Assembly (NCBI GenBank): GCA_903838055.1
Contig: CAILWV010000065.1
Coordinates: 1-64,000, forward strand
Source of the DNA: an uncultured Bacteroidota bacterium
GTDB taxonomy: Bacteria; Bacteroidota; Bacteroidia; Flavobacteriales; Flavobacteriaceae
Length of the DNA: 64,000 nt
Reading direction: 5' to 3'
Position numbers and translations under genes: made by a program. The notes below the pieces were generated by a model that made no database searches, was not told the origin of the DNA, and saw only the letters and a list, made by a program, of their open reading frames with translations. Position 1 is the stretch's first letter. Each line of letters starts with the position of its first letter. Positions 54,653-62,852 of this stretch are shown one piece after another.

Positions 54653-54757
54653 ATGAGTAATATATCACCATCAAAACCATCATTTGTCTTAGGCTATTGC
54701 AGACCTTGGAAAGAAGATTCGAATGTAATAGACAGTTATTTAGAAAATCGTAAATGA
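54653..54757 (+). CDS. 34-codon ORF at the end of the zinc-finger operon
   Basis: ATG at 54653 opens a 34-codon frame 12 bp after gene F: begins MSNISPSKPSFVLGYCRPW and ends with ENRK. The GYCRPWKEDSN...DSYL wording looks like a piece of a conserved domain rather than random sequence, so this may be a real small protein or the remnant of a longer one. The spacing matches the rest of the operon. Family unknown. Confidence 0.35.
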   Translation: MSNISPSKPSFVLGYCRPWKEDSNVIDSYLENRK

Positions 54758-54808
54758 TACCCATAATATACCTTATAAGAAATTTTAATAATCAACAATA
54801 ACTTTACT

Positions 54809-55369
54809 TTGCAGGACTTGAACTACATAAAACCTACTTCACTTAATCTTTTTTGCAGAGGAGAGAATCAATTTTTGGCTTATTTATTTAAAATATTGGC
54901 TCCCGAGATGCATGCAGTTGCTTATAGATATTTAAAATGCGAGGCAGAAGCAGAAGATGTCGTAGCAGATTGTTTTGAAAAGTTATTAAAAATGCCCGGC
55001 GATAGAAGAATGCAAAAGTTTATCTCAAATAAAATAAACATAAAAGCATTACTTTTTTTAATGGTTAGAAACCAAAGTTTAGATGTACTAAAAATTAATA
55101 AAAATAGAACCCGAATTCTAGAGGGAATTCAAAAGGAGTTTCCAAAGTTAGCTCTAAACGAATCGTATTCAAATTACACGCAATCTAATTTTTATGCACT
55201 ATTAGCAACATTTCCTGAAAAGGAAAAATTAGTATTGACTTTGACAATGGAAGGATTTACAAAAGAAGAAATTGTAAATCAAATGGGTATTTCACAAAAA
55301 ACGGTTTCCAACTTGCTTTGTAATGCACGAAGAAAAGTAAAAACCAACTGGGGAAATCATATGATTTAA
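54809..55369 (+). CDS. ECF-like sigma-70 factor
   Basis: About 186 residues with sigma region 2 (APEMHAVAYRYLKCEAEAED, then VVADCFEKLLKM) and region 4 (LTLTMEGFTKEEIVNQMGIS followed by QKTVSNLLCNARRKVK). No ATG fits: the start is TTG at 54809 or 54818, because the first in-frame Met lies inside region 2. No anti-sigma gene follows. It lies 51 bp after the 34-codon ORF and may belong to the same locus or be independent; its targets are unknown. Confidence 0.8.
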   Translation: MQDLNYIKPTSLNLFCRGENQFLAYLFKILAPEMHAVAYRYLKCEAEAEDVVADCFEKLLKMPGDRRMQKFISNKINIKALLFLMVRNQSLDVLKINKNRTRILEGIQKEFPKLALNESYSNYTQSNFYALLATFPEKEKLVLTLTMEGFTKEEIVNQMGISQKTVSNLLCNARRKVKTNWGNHMI

Positions 55370-55397
55370 TCCTTCAAAATTCTTACTTCTACCCCAA

Positions 55398-55434
55398 CAA
55401 AAAACCCAACAACTTTCGTCATTGGGTTTGTTTA
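55398..55434 (-). terminator. Terminator between the sigma gene and lepA
   Basis: AAACCCAA (55402-55409) and TTGGGTTT (55422-55429) form an 8-bp stem. On the minus strand it is followed by six T, so it mainly serves lepA; on the plus strand it may also stop the sigma transcript. Confidence 0.7.
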
Positions 55435-55453
55435 TTATCTAAAAGTCAAAAAA

Positions 55454-57250
55454 TTAATCATTCAACTTCAACACCGCCATAAATGCTTCTTGCGGAATCT
55501 CTACATTTCCTACCAATCGCATTCTCTTTTTACCTTTTTTCTGTTTTTCAAGAAGTTTACGTTTTCTCGAAATATCACCACCATAACATTTTGCGGTAAC
55601 GTCTTTACGAAGGGCTTTTATTGTTTCACGTGCAATAATTTTTGCTCCAATTGCCGCTTGAATCGGAATATCAAATTGCTGTCTCGGAATTAACTCCCGA
55701 AGTTTTTCACACATTTTTTTACCAATGTTATACGCATTACTTTCGTGTATTAATGCCGAAAGAGCATCTACAGATTGAGCGTTTAACAAAACATCTAACT
55801 TTACTAATTTTGAAGTTCTCATTCCAATTGGCGAATAATCAAATGAGGCATATCCTTTAGAAACCGTTTTCAAACGATCGTAAAAATCAAATACAATTTC
55901 CGCCAACGGCATATCAAAATTCAATTCTACCCTTTCCGTAGTCAAATACGTTTGATTCGTAATAACTCCACGTTTTTCTATACACAAACTCATTACATTT
56001 CCAACATAATCGGCTTTGGTAATGATAGTTGCTTTAATAAACGGTTCTTCCACTCGGTCTAATTTAGATGGATCAGGCAAATCAGATGGATTGTTAATTA
56101 CAAACGATGTATCTGGTTCTTTTTTGGTATATGCCAAATATGAAACGTTAGGAACCGTAGTAATAACCGTCATGTCGTATTCGCGTTCCAATCGTTCTTG
56201 GATGATCTCCAAGTGCAACATACCTAAAAATCCACATCTAAATCCAAATCCTAATGCAGCCGAACTCTCTGGTGTGAAAACCAACGAAGCATCATTCAAT
56301 TGAAGTTTCTCCATCGAAGCACGCAAATCTTCATAATCTTCTGTATCAACAGGGTAAATTCCAGCAAACACCATCGGTTTCACATCCTCAAACCCCGTAA
56401 TCATATTCGTTGTTGGCGTTTTAGCATCCGTTAAGGTATCTCCAACTTTTACCTCTTTTGCCTCCTTAATTCCTGAAATCAAATACCCAACATCTCCAGT
56501 AGAAATCACGTTTTTCGGAACCTGATTTAGTTTTAAAGTCCCCACTTCATCTGCAAAATATTCATTGCCAGTAGCCATGAATTTAATTTTTTGCCCTTTT
56601 TTAATTTCCCCATTTTTCACACGAAAAATAACCTCAATGCCACGAAACGGATTGTAATGCGAATCGAAAATCAAGGCCTGTAATGGTTCGTCTTTATTTC
56701 CTTTTGGAGCAGGGATTTTTTCAATAATGGCTGCCAAAATATTTTCAACACCAAATCCAGTTTTACCCGATGCGTGAATAATATCCTCTAGTTTACAACC
56801 TAATAAATCAATAATATCGTCGCTAACCTCTTCCGGATTCGCACTTGGCAAATCCACTTTATTCAAAACTGGAATAATCTCCAAGTCGTTTTCTAAAGCC
56901 AAATATAAGTTAGAAATTGTTTGTGCCTGAATACTTTGTGCAGCATCTACAATTAAAAGTGCCCCTTCACAAGCCGCAATAGATCGCGAAACTTCATAAG
57001 AAAAATCTACGTGCCCCGGAGTATCAATAAGGTTCAAGATATATTCTTCTCCTTTATAAGTATACTCCATCTGTATAGCGTGACTCTTAATAGTAATCCC
57101 ACGCTCGCGCTCCAAGTCCATGTTGTCTAGCAACTGCGCCTTTTCTTCACGGGCAGTAACCGTTTGGGTTGCCCCAAGAAGCCTATCCGCAAGCGTACTT
57201 TTTCCGTGATCAATATGTGCAATAATGCAAAAATTTCTTATATTTTTCAT
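55454..57250 (-). CDS. lepA: Elongation factor 4 (LepA)
   Basis: Ribosome-associated GTPase that acts on stalled or mispositioned ribosomes. The 598 residues are the usual length. The GTPase motifs are [16 protein letters not shown] (G1), RGITIKSH (G2), [12 protein letters not shown] (G3), and NKVDLPSA (G4). The LepA-specific C-terminal domain ([20 protein letters not shown]) is complete. Its leader holds a structured repeat element at 57273-57384. Confidence 0.97.
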   Translation of the reverse strand: MKNIRNFCIIAHIDHGKSTLADRLLGATQTVTAREEKAQLLDNMDLERERGITIKSHAIQMEYTYKGEEYILNLIDTPGHVDFSYEVSRSIAACEGALLIVDAAQSIQAQTISNLYLALENDLEIIPVLNKVDLPSANPEEVSDDIIDLLGCKLEDIIHASGKTGFGVENILAAIIEKIPAPKGNKDEPLQALIFDSHYNPFRGIEVIFRVKNGEIKKGQKIKFMATGNEYFADEVGTLKLNQVPKNVISTGDVGYLISGIKEAKEVKVGDTLTDAKTPTTNMITGFEDVKPMVFAGIYPVDTEDYEDLRASMEKLQLNDASLVFTPESSAALGFGFRCGFLGMLHLEIIQERLEREYDMTVITTVPNVSYLAYTKKEPDTSFVINNPSDLPDPSKLDRVEEPFIKATIITKADYVGNVMSLCIEKRGVITNQTYLTTERVELNFDMPLAEIVFDFYDRLKTVSKGYASFDYSPIGMRTSKLVKLDVLLNAQSVDALSALIHESNAYNIGKKMCEKLRELIPRQQFDIPIQAAIGAKIIARETIKALRKDVTAKCYGGDISRKRKLLEKQKKGKKRMRLVGNVEIPQEAFMAVLKLND

Positions 57251-57272
57251 GCTCGAATTTTGTCAATTTTTT

Positions 57273-57384
57273 GGGCGTTACCACAATTCCACTATCGTTC
57301 CATTGTTGGTCGGGCTTTCCGCTGTATCTTTTGTTCCGCTACCGCTGCACAAAAGGATGCCGCTGCAATCCCTAACGCAAACCC
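57273..57384 (-). repeat. Structured GCGTTA-type repeat in the lepA leader
   Basis: About 112 bp with nested inverted repeats: outer arms GCGTTA (57275-57280) and TAACGC (57373-57378), inner arms ATCTTTTGT (57326-57334) and ACAAAAGGAT (57349-57358). CCGCTG recurs four times. On the minus strand it reads GCGTTAGGGATTGCAGCGGC and so on, wording I know as a common intergenic repeat of Flavobacterium and relatives. It is GC-richer than its surroundings. It sits 22 bp before lepA and would be transcribed in its leader. Confidence 0.7.
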
Positions 57385-57483
57385 CAATTATTAAGGATTT
57401 AATCTGCAAATATAAGGTAAAACTTTTGAAACTAATTCTTTAAACCATTAAGGAATTAAGAAAAATTAATGCTTGACTTTAGT

Positions 57484-57568
57484 TTATATTTTATTCTCGC
57501 AAAGGCTCAGAGTCGCAAAGGATTTAGTGATTAATTGCCCCTTCGTGTCTTTGCGAGACAAAATATAA
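57484..57568. repeat. Inverted repeat with CTCGCAAAG arms
   Basis: TTATATTTTATTCTCGCAAAG (left arm, 57484-57504) pairs with CTTTGCGAGACAAAATATAA (57549-57568) with one bulge, about 19 bp in all. CGCAAAGG recurs within the loop. The wording (CTTTGCG, GTCTTTGCGAGA) is typical of dispersed Bacteroidetes intergenic repeats. Confidence 0.65.
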
Positions 57569-57614
57569 AATAACAATACTTTCTTTTCAATTAACACTAT
57601 TAATAGTTGCGTCT

Positions 57615-57654
57615 TGGCTCCCCTCTCCTTTGGAGAGGGGTTGGGGGTGAGGTT
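57615..57654. repeat. CCCCTCTCC-type palindromic repeat
   Basis: CCCCTCTCC (57620-57628) and GGAGAGGGG (57632-57640) form a perfect 9-bp hairpin with a TTT loop, followed by TTGGGGGTGAGG. I know this GC-rich element as widespread in Bacteroidetes intergenic regions. No mobile gene is attached. Confidence 0.7.
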
Positions 57655-57727
57655 TAATAAATTAAGACTTAATAAACCCTACTATCTTAATGGTTTAAAA
57701 ATTGATAATCTTATTTTTTTTAATTTT

Positions 57728-57766
57728 TAAAAAAAATCCAAACTTTAAAAACTTTAAAATTTGGAT
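57728..57766 (-). terminator. Terminator after the T9SS cargo gene
   Basis: On the minus strand ATCCAAA pairs with TTTGGAT (57766-57760 and 57742-57736) around an A/T-rich inner stem, followed by eight T. It ends the transcript of the two cargo genes. Confidence 0.65.
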
Positions 57767-57784
57767 CTTTATTTTTACATGTTA

Positions 57785-58150
57785 TTTAGTATTTACTTCT
57801 CAACTACCAATTTATAGTTAGAAGCTCCTTTTTCATTAGATAAGTTTACAATATAAATACCATTAGAAAAATTGGATAAATCTAATTTTGTGGAGGTATT
57901 TTTTTCTAACAAAAGCGTTTCATTATACACTAAAGCACCAAGGGTATTATATACTTTTATAGCACTTACTGTATCTTGGATATCCATGTTAAAAACACCG
58001 TTTCTAGACGGATTAGGATAAATAGTTGCTGCCGCATTTGCAAAAGTAGCCGTTGCTAAATTAGGTAACCATATTAATGAAATACCAGTAAAATTAGCAT
58101 CATTGGCAATACCTGTAGTTTGGTCATCTACTGCAGGACCTTTTACAAAA
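57785..58150 (-). repeat. Near-identical 3' part of cargo gene 1
   Basis: About 366 bp almost identical to 58612-58977 (offset 827 bp), starting a few bases past the stop codon. The front halves of the two genes are much more diverged. Confidence 0.85.
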
Positions 58151-58602
58151 TAAAATGTTCTTACCGCTGTTTTTGCACTACCTGTGCCCCAAGTTTCTTC
58201 GATGGTTATTCCAATATTATTGTCATTTGCCAAATTACCAAAATTATTTAGCCCATCCCAATTAATATTCATAGGGGAATAAGTAGTAAGCAAACCACCA
58301 ACTGTAGCGCCACCTATACGGCACGGTGAACTCATAGCATCTAAAGTTGTACCTTGAAAACCACAAAACGCCGCACCTGCCCAAGTCGGCAAGTAATTAT
58401 AAGTAGTGGCATCACAATAACGGTATAGTGTTCTTGTTGAACCACCTGCATTTCCAATCCAAATCGCAAGTGCATGATTTGCAGGTGTATGCGCTGTAGG
58501 TGTAAAAGAAAATGTGAGTGTTCCTTGTGTCTGGGCAATTGAATGTGTAAAGAAACACAAAACAAAAACAAGTTGAGCTGCTTTAAATATTTTAGTTTTC
58601 AT
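57793..58602 (-). CDS. Secreted T9SS cargo protein 1 (DUF2271-like domain)
   Basis: A 269-residue secreted protein: signal peptide (cleavage after SIA, about 23), then a domain beginning QGTLTFSFTPTAHTPANHAL with AIWIGN, RTLYRY and YLPTW, a pattern resembling DUF2271, then a type A T9SS sorting domain (about 190-269: ATIYPNPSRNGVF, ALVYNETLLL, NFSNGIYIVNL, YKLVVEK). Export would use the SprA channel encoded in this window. The last 120 residues are nearly identical to the neighbour at 58620. Role unknown; four Cys in the central domain may form disulfides. Confidence 0.78.
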   Translation of the reverse strand: MKTKIFKAAQLVFVLCFFTHSIAQTQGTLTFSFTPTAHTPANHALAIWIGNAGGSTRTLYRYCDATTYNYLPTWAGAAFCGFQGTTLDAMSSPCRIGGATVGGLLTTYSPMNINWDGLNNFGNLANDNNIGITIEETWGTGSAKTAVRTFYFVKGPAVDDQTTGIANDANFTGISLIWLPNLATATFANAAATIYPNPSRNGVFNMDIQDTVSAIKVYNTLGALVYNETLLLEKNTSTKLDLSNFSNGIYIVNLSNEKGASNYKLVVEK

Positions 58603-58611
58603 TTTAGTAAT

Positions 58612-58977
58612 TTTAGTATTTACTTCTCAACTACCAATTTATAGTTAGAAGCTCCTTTTTCATTAGATAAGTTTACAATATAAATACCATTTGAAAAATT
58701 GGATAAATCTAATTTTGTGGAGGTATTTTTTTCTAACAAAAGCGTTTCATTATACACTAAAGCACCAAGGGTATTATATACTTTTATAGCACTTACTGTA
58801 TCTTGGAGATCTATGTTAAAAACACCGTTTCTAGACGGATTAGGATAAATAGTAGCAGCCGCATTTGCAAAAGTAGCCGTTGCTAAATTAGGTAACCATA
58901 TTAATGAAATACCAGTAAAATTAGCATCATTGGCAATACCTGTAGTTTGGTCATCTACTGCAGGACCTTTTACAAAA
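58612..58977 (-). repeat. Near-identical 3' part of cargo gene 2
   Basis: Partner of 57785-58150. Identity stops abruptly around the FVKGPAVDD codons, where the DUF2271-like part begins to diverge. Confidence 0.85.
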
Positions 58978-59438
58978 CTAAATTGTTTAATTACTGTTTT
59001 TGAAGAGCCAATTCCCCATGTTTCTTCAATTGCTACGTTATAATTACCATCAGCTTGAAGATTACCATAATTATTTAAACCGTCCCAAACTATATTCATA
59101 GGAGTATAATTAGTAAGAGAATTACCCAAAGTAGCACCACCTGTATGACAGATATTACTTGTTGCATCAAGGGTGATTCCTTGAAAACCACAATTGGCAG
59201 AACTAGCCCAAGTTGGTAAATAATTATAAGTTGCTGCATCACAATAGCGATTTAAAGTTCTCATTAAACCTAATCCTCCTGAACCATTTGCTATCCAAAT
59301 TGCTAGAGCATGATTTGCAGGTGTATGCGCTGTAGGTGTAAAAGAAAAGGTAAGTGTTCCTTGTGTTTGGGCAGTAGATTTGGTGATAACCCCAAATACT
59401 AAAACAAGAAATATACTTTTAATTATCATTTTTTTCAT
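58620..59438 (-). CDS. Secreted T9SS cargo protein 2 (DUF2271-like domain)
   Basis: A 272-residue tandem paralogue of the protein at 57793, with the same layout: signal peptide (cleavage after STA), DUF2271-like domain (AIWIANGSGGLGLMRTLNRY, YLPTW) and type A sorting domain. The central domains differ by many substitutions while the C-terminal parts are almost identical. Only 17 bp separate the two genes, so they form one unit ending at the terminator 57728-57766. Confidence 0.78.
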   Translation of the reverse strand: MKKMIIKSIFLVLVFGVITKSTAQTQGTLTFSFTPTAHTPANHALAIWIANGSGGLGLMRTLNRYCDAATYNYLPTWASSANCGFQGITLDATSNICHTGGATLGNSLTNYTPMNIVWDGLNNYGNLQADGNYNVAIEETWGIGSSKTVIKQFSFVKGPAVDDQTTGIANDANFTGISLIWLPNLATATFANAAATIYPNPSRNGVFNIDLQDTVSAIKVYNTLGALVYNETLLLEKNTSTKLDLSNFSNGIYIVNLSNEKGASNYKLVVEK

Positions 59439-59510
59439 AATTTATTTTTTTTAAGTTAAATTGATTCAAATAAATAAATATCTAATTTTTAATTTTTTTA
59501 AAAATTAATT

Positions 59511-59935
59511 TTATGGAGCTATCGTTTTACCAAAAACATGGCTTGTTTGATGAAATTTTGGTGTAGGAGGGACAAAACCAGCTCCACTGTCAACTCCACT
59601 TCTTTCATGGCAACTAAAACAATTTAATCCTGCACCTGTAGTGTCTGTAGTACCTAAGTACTTGAGGAAGTGGCTTGAGTGTATGTTTCCATAGTTGCGT
59701 TAGACAATCTAACGGTACCTGCTATGTGATTGTCAGTAACCCCAGTGATAGGATTGGTAAATGGAGAATTCCACATAGCACCAACTGCTGCAATACTAAA
59801 ATCAATAAATGTAGTTTCTCCCTTAGTAAAAGTTTGCGTCATTGTGCCTGGCACACCATTTTCAAAGCCTTCAAAAAACTGAGCATTCGCAAAGATTGAA
59901 AAAAGTAAAAGTAATAAGAGTGTAATTTTTTTCAT
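59511..59935 (-). pseudogene. Frameshifted secreted protein with c-type heme motif
   Basis: A 93-codon frame starts at 59935 with a signal peptide and FFEGFENGVPGTMTQTFTKG, reaches NATMETYTQATSS and stops (TAG). In another frame, directly overlapping, the sequence continues as TTDTTGAGLNCFSCHERSG, a CxxCH c-heme site, and ends SHVFGKTIAP at 59511. METYTQ before CxxCH before SH-F is an order I know from intact cytochrome-type proteins, so a one-base frameshift near 59650-59660 is the simplest reading. No homopolymer lies there, so a sequencing error is less likely but possible. Confidence 0.6.
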
Positions 59936-60500
59936 AGTTTTTTAGTTTTAGTTGTATAATATAAAAATGCTTAATATTAATATTATTAGAAAGTTTAAAT
60001 TCGACAAAACAACAAAAAAAATAGCCGTAAATTAATACCGAAGATATAATATTGCTTTTAAACGACAATACAATTAGATGAAAAAAGGCTTAATAGTTTA
60101 GTAAACAACAATAATTGAAAATTTTAACAAGAAAAAAGATACACGATTTAGCAAACAAACACTAAATGGATATTTAAAGATGCCTTAATTTTATTTTACT
60201 TAATTTATTGTTAGTTAGCGTTTTATTTTTATCAAATTTCGTTATTTGGTTTTGTTTTTAAGATATATTAAAAAATGAATTATGTTTTCTTAAAATAGTG
60301 TTCTTGTACCACAACAAAATGAAATACTAAGAAGATTGCCTTTTTTGCGAAGTAGAACAAGCCCAGCGTTCTTTTATAGATAGTATTAATTGTTTCTTGC
60401 ATCGTGAAGATTAGCACGTAAAGCATTGGAATTTTGTCTTTTTTATATTCTCTTTTTTCTATTCTCTCAAAACCTCTATCTTTGCCAAAAATTACTACCA
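59936..60500. other. Gene-free stretch before dusB
   Basis: About 565 bp, very AT-rich. TATCTTTG at 60477-60484 is a TAnnTTTG box that would start the dusB message about 11 nt before its ATG. ATACACGATTTAG near 60140 echoes the operator-like repeat at 6919. A possible 73-codon minus-strand frame has no protein-like features. Nothing else seen. Confidence 0.45.
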
Positions 60501-61490
60501 ATGCCCAAAATAGGCAACATTATATTACCCGATTTTCCACTACTACTTGCCCCTATGGAAGACGTGAGCGATCCGCCATTTCGTAGATTGTGTAAATTGC
60601 ATGGTGCCGATTTAATGTACTCCGAATTTATTTCCAGTGAAGGATTGATTCGTGATGCCGTAAAAAGTCGTATGAAATTGGATATTTTCGATTACGAACG
60701 ACCAGTTGGAATCCAAATATTTGGAGGTGATGAAGAAGCAATGGAAATGTCTGCTCGAATTGTAGATGCCGTGCAACCGGATTTGGTAGATATTAATTTT
60801 GGTTGCCCTGTTAAAAAAGTGGTTTGCAAAGGTGCTGGCGCCGGAGTTTTGAAAGATGTCGATTTGATGGTGCGTTTAACCAAATCGGTAATTAAGGGAA
60901 CCAATCTTCCGGTAACGGTAAAAACCCGATTGGGTTGGGATGAAAGCTCTATTAATATTGATGAAGTTGCCGAGCGATTGCAAGATATTGGCGTACAAGC
61001 TCTGACAGTTCATGCAAGAACGCGTGCCCAAATGTATAAAGGGCATTCCGATTGGAGTCACATCCAACGCATAAAAAACAATCCTAGAATTACCATGCCC
61101 ATTTTTGGCAATGGCGATATTGATTCACCCGAAAAGGCATTAGAATATAAAAATAAATACGGCCTCGATGGAATGATGATAGGTCGTGCTGCTATTGGCT
61201 ATCCTTGGATTTTCAACGAAATTAAGCACTACTTTGCTACGGGAGAACATTTACCAAAACCAACAATAGTAAATCGGGTAGAAGCAGCCCGCAACCACTT
61301 GACCTGGTCTATGGACTGGAAAGGAGAACGCCTTGGAATTGTAGAAATGCGTCGCCATTATACCAATTATTTCAAAGGAATTGCCAATTTTAAAGAATAC
61401 CGTTTGAAACTGGTTACAATTGAAGATCCCGAGGTTTTGTTCCAAACACTTAATGAAATCCAAGAGATTTATTTAGACTTATCTGTGTAA
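60501..61490 (+). CDS. dusB: tRNA-dihydrouridine synthase B
   Basis: FMN enzyme that reduces uridines in tRNA. I start at ATG 60501 (MPKIGNIILPDFPL), just after a -7 box; 25 codons upstream in frame are T-rich filler. The 329-residue protein has LLLAPMEDVSDPPFRR, the catalytic Cys region FGCPVKKVVCKGAGAG, TVKTRLGW, TVHARTR and GNGDIDSPE, all DusB/C-type. Length fits. Confidence 0.94.
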   Translation: MPKIGNIILPDFPLLLAPMEDVSDPPFRRLCKLHGADLMYSEFISSEGLIRDAVKSRMKLDIFDYERPVGIQIFGGDEEAMEMSARIVDAVQPDLVDINFGCPVKKVVCKGAGAGVLKDVDLMVRLTKSVIKGTNLPVTVKTRLGWDESSINIDEVAERLQDIGVQALTVHARTRAQMYKGHSDWSHIQRIKNNPRITMPIFGNGDIDSPEKALEYKNKYGLDGMMIGRAAIGYPWIFNEIKHYFATGEHLPKPTIVNRVEAARNHLTWSMDWKGERLGIVEMRRHYTNYFKGIANFKEYRLKLVTIEDPEVLFQTLNEIQEIYLDLSV

Positions 61491-61790
61491 TATATAAAAT
61501 ACACAATCTAACTGGAATGATTTTGAGCAATCAATTAAGTGAATTTTTCTAATTTATTTATGTGATACTATTAAATTCTGCACTAAATTTGCAGTAATTA
61601 ATAACAAAGAAATGTTCTTTAGATCTAATTAAATTTATTGTTAAATAGTGCTATTGTGACTTAACATGAAAAATCCGTTAATTCTTTTTGTATATTAGCG
61701 TTTTATTAGTGATAATGTGACAGTAAGACTTAATTGGTCTAGTTAACGTGCAGAAATAACCTTTTTTGTCCCCAAATCAAAAAACCGTAT
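61491..61790. other. Intergenic region before manC
   Basis: About 300 bp, AT-rich. Two ATTGTGAC/AATGTGAC words lie about 60 bp apart (near 61650 and 61715). No complete promoter, terminator or small ORF is convincing. Confidence 0.3.
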
Positions 61791-62795
61791 ATGTCTACTA
61801 AATCTAACGTAACTCTTGTAGTTCTAACTGGCGGTGTAGGAAGCAGGCTTTGGCCACTTTCTAGAAAAAGCCAACCTAAACAATATTTAGAGCTTTTTGA
61901 TGGGCAGTCTCTTTTTGAGAAAACCGTAGCACGAAATGCCGATGCCACTAACCAATTAATAGTGGTAGGAAATATTGAAAATTACCAAATGAGTAATGCG
62001 GTAATGACTAAATTTGATTCTCCCTTTACCCATATAGTAGAAGCAACACCAAGAAATACTGCTGCGGCAATTGCTTTTGCAGCATTTTCTTCTCAACCTG
62101 AAGATGTGTTGCTTATTACTCCTTCCGATCACGTAATTGAAGGTAGCGAATTGTATACCCAATCGGTGCAACAAGCTATATCCCTCGCTAATCAAGATTT
62201 CTTAGTGACCTTTGGAATTCAGCCTACAAAACCAGAAACAGGTTATGGGTATATTGAATTTGAAGGCGAAAACGTAATTGCTTTTCATGAAAAACCAAAT
62301 TTGGCTACAGCAACTGCTTATTTAGAAAGTGGCAATTACTTTTGGAACAGTGGCTTGTTTTGTTTTAAAGCTGGTTTGTTTTTATCCGAATTAGAAAAAC
62401 AAGAACCTGAAGTTTATCGCACTTCTAAACTAGCATGGGAAGCAAATAATAATGGTTTTTTGGATTTAGAATTGTCAATGAAAATCCCCTCAATAAGTGT
62501 AGATTATGCCGTTATGGAACGTAGTTCTAACATAAAAGTGGTACCTACTAGTTTTGATTGGTCGGATTTAGGGTCTTTCGAATCGGTGTATGATTACTTG
62601 GCTCAAAAAGGACATCCTGTAGATGCCAATGGTAATATGGTTATAGGCACTGAAATGCACACCACCTTTGTAGGAATGAAAAACTGTTTGTTTATTAACA
62701 CTCCCGATGCGATTATGATATTGCAAAAAGAACATTCGCAAGCAGTGAAAGAAGTATATCAAAATTTAGAAGCCATTCAATCACCTTTAACCTAA
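61791..62795 (+). CDS. manC: Mannose-1-phosphate guanylyltransferase
   Basis: Makes GDP-mannose from mannose 1-phosphate and GTP. The 334-residue protein has the nucleotidyltransferase loop GGVGSRLWPLSRKSQPKQ, the catalytic ITPSDHVI, FHEKPN and the NSGLFCF region. The C-terminal phosphomannose isomerase domain of bifunctional ManC is absent, so it is the short type. With fcl and gmd it supplies GDP-mannose and then GDP-fucose for surface glycans. Confidence 0.93.
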   Translation: MSTKSNVTLVVLTGGVGSRLWPLSRKSQPKQYLELFDGQSLFEKTVARNADATNQLIVVGNIENYQMSNAVMTKFDSPFTHIVEATPRNTAAAIAFAAFSSQPEDVLLITPSDHVIEGSELYTQSVQQAISLANQDFLVTFGIQPTKPETGYGYIEFEGENVIAFHEKPNLATATAYLESGNYFWNSGLFCFKAGLFLSELEKQEPEVYRTSKLAWEANNNGFLDLELSMKIPSISVDYAVMERSSNIKVVPTSFDWSDLGSFESVYDYLAQKGHPVDANGNMVIGTEMHTTFVGMKNCLFINTPDAIMILQKEHSQAVKEVYQNLEAIQSPLT

Positions 62796-62852
62796 AAAAT
62801 ATAAAGGAATTTATTTAATAAATCTCTTATTTTTATATCCAAATATTAATTG

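Larger units (their letters stand above)
57251..57792. other. Gene-free stretch rich in structured repeats
   Basis: This 542-bp region carries three different repeat elements (57273-57384, 57484-57568, 57615-57654) and the terminator of the cargo gene at 57793. Reading frames crossing it have no protein-like composition. Confidence 0.7.

Noticed and set aside
57225..57443. Plus-strand frames crossing the lepA upstream region
   Set aside because: They run through the structured repeat element and the start of lepA; the translation is repeat-derived.
60280..60501. Minus-strand 73-codon frame before dusB
   Set aside because: AT-rich filler with no motif; overlaps the dusB promoter.
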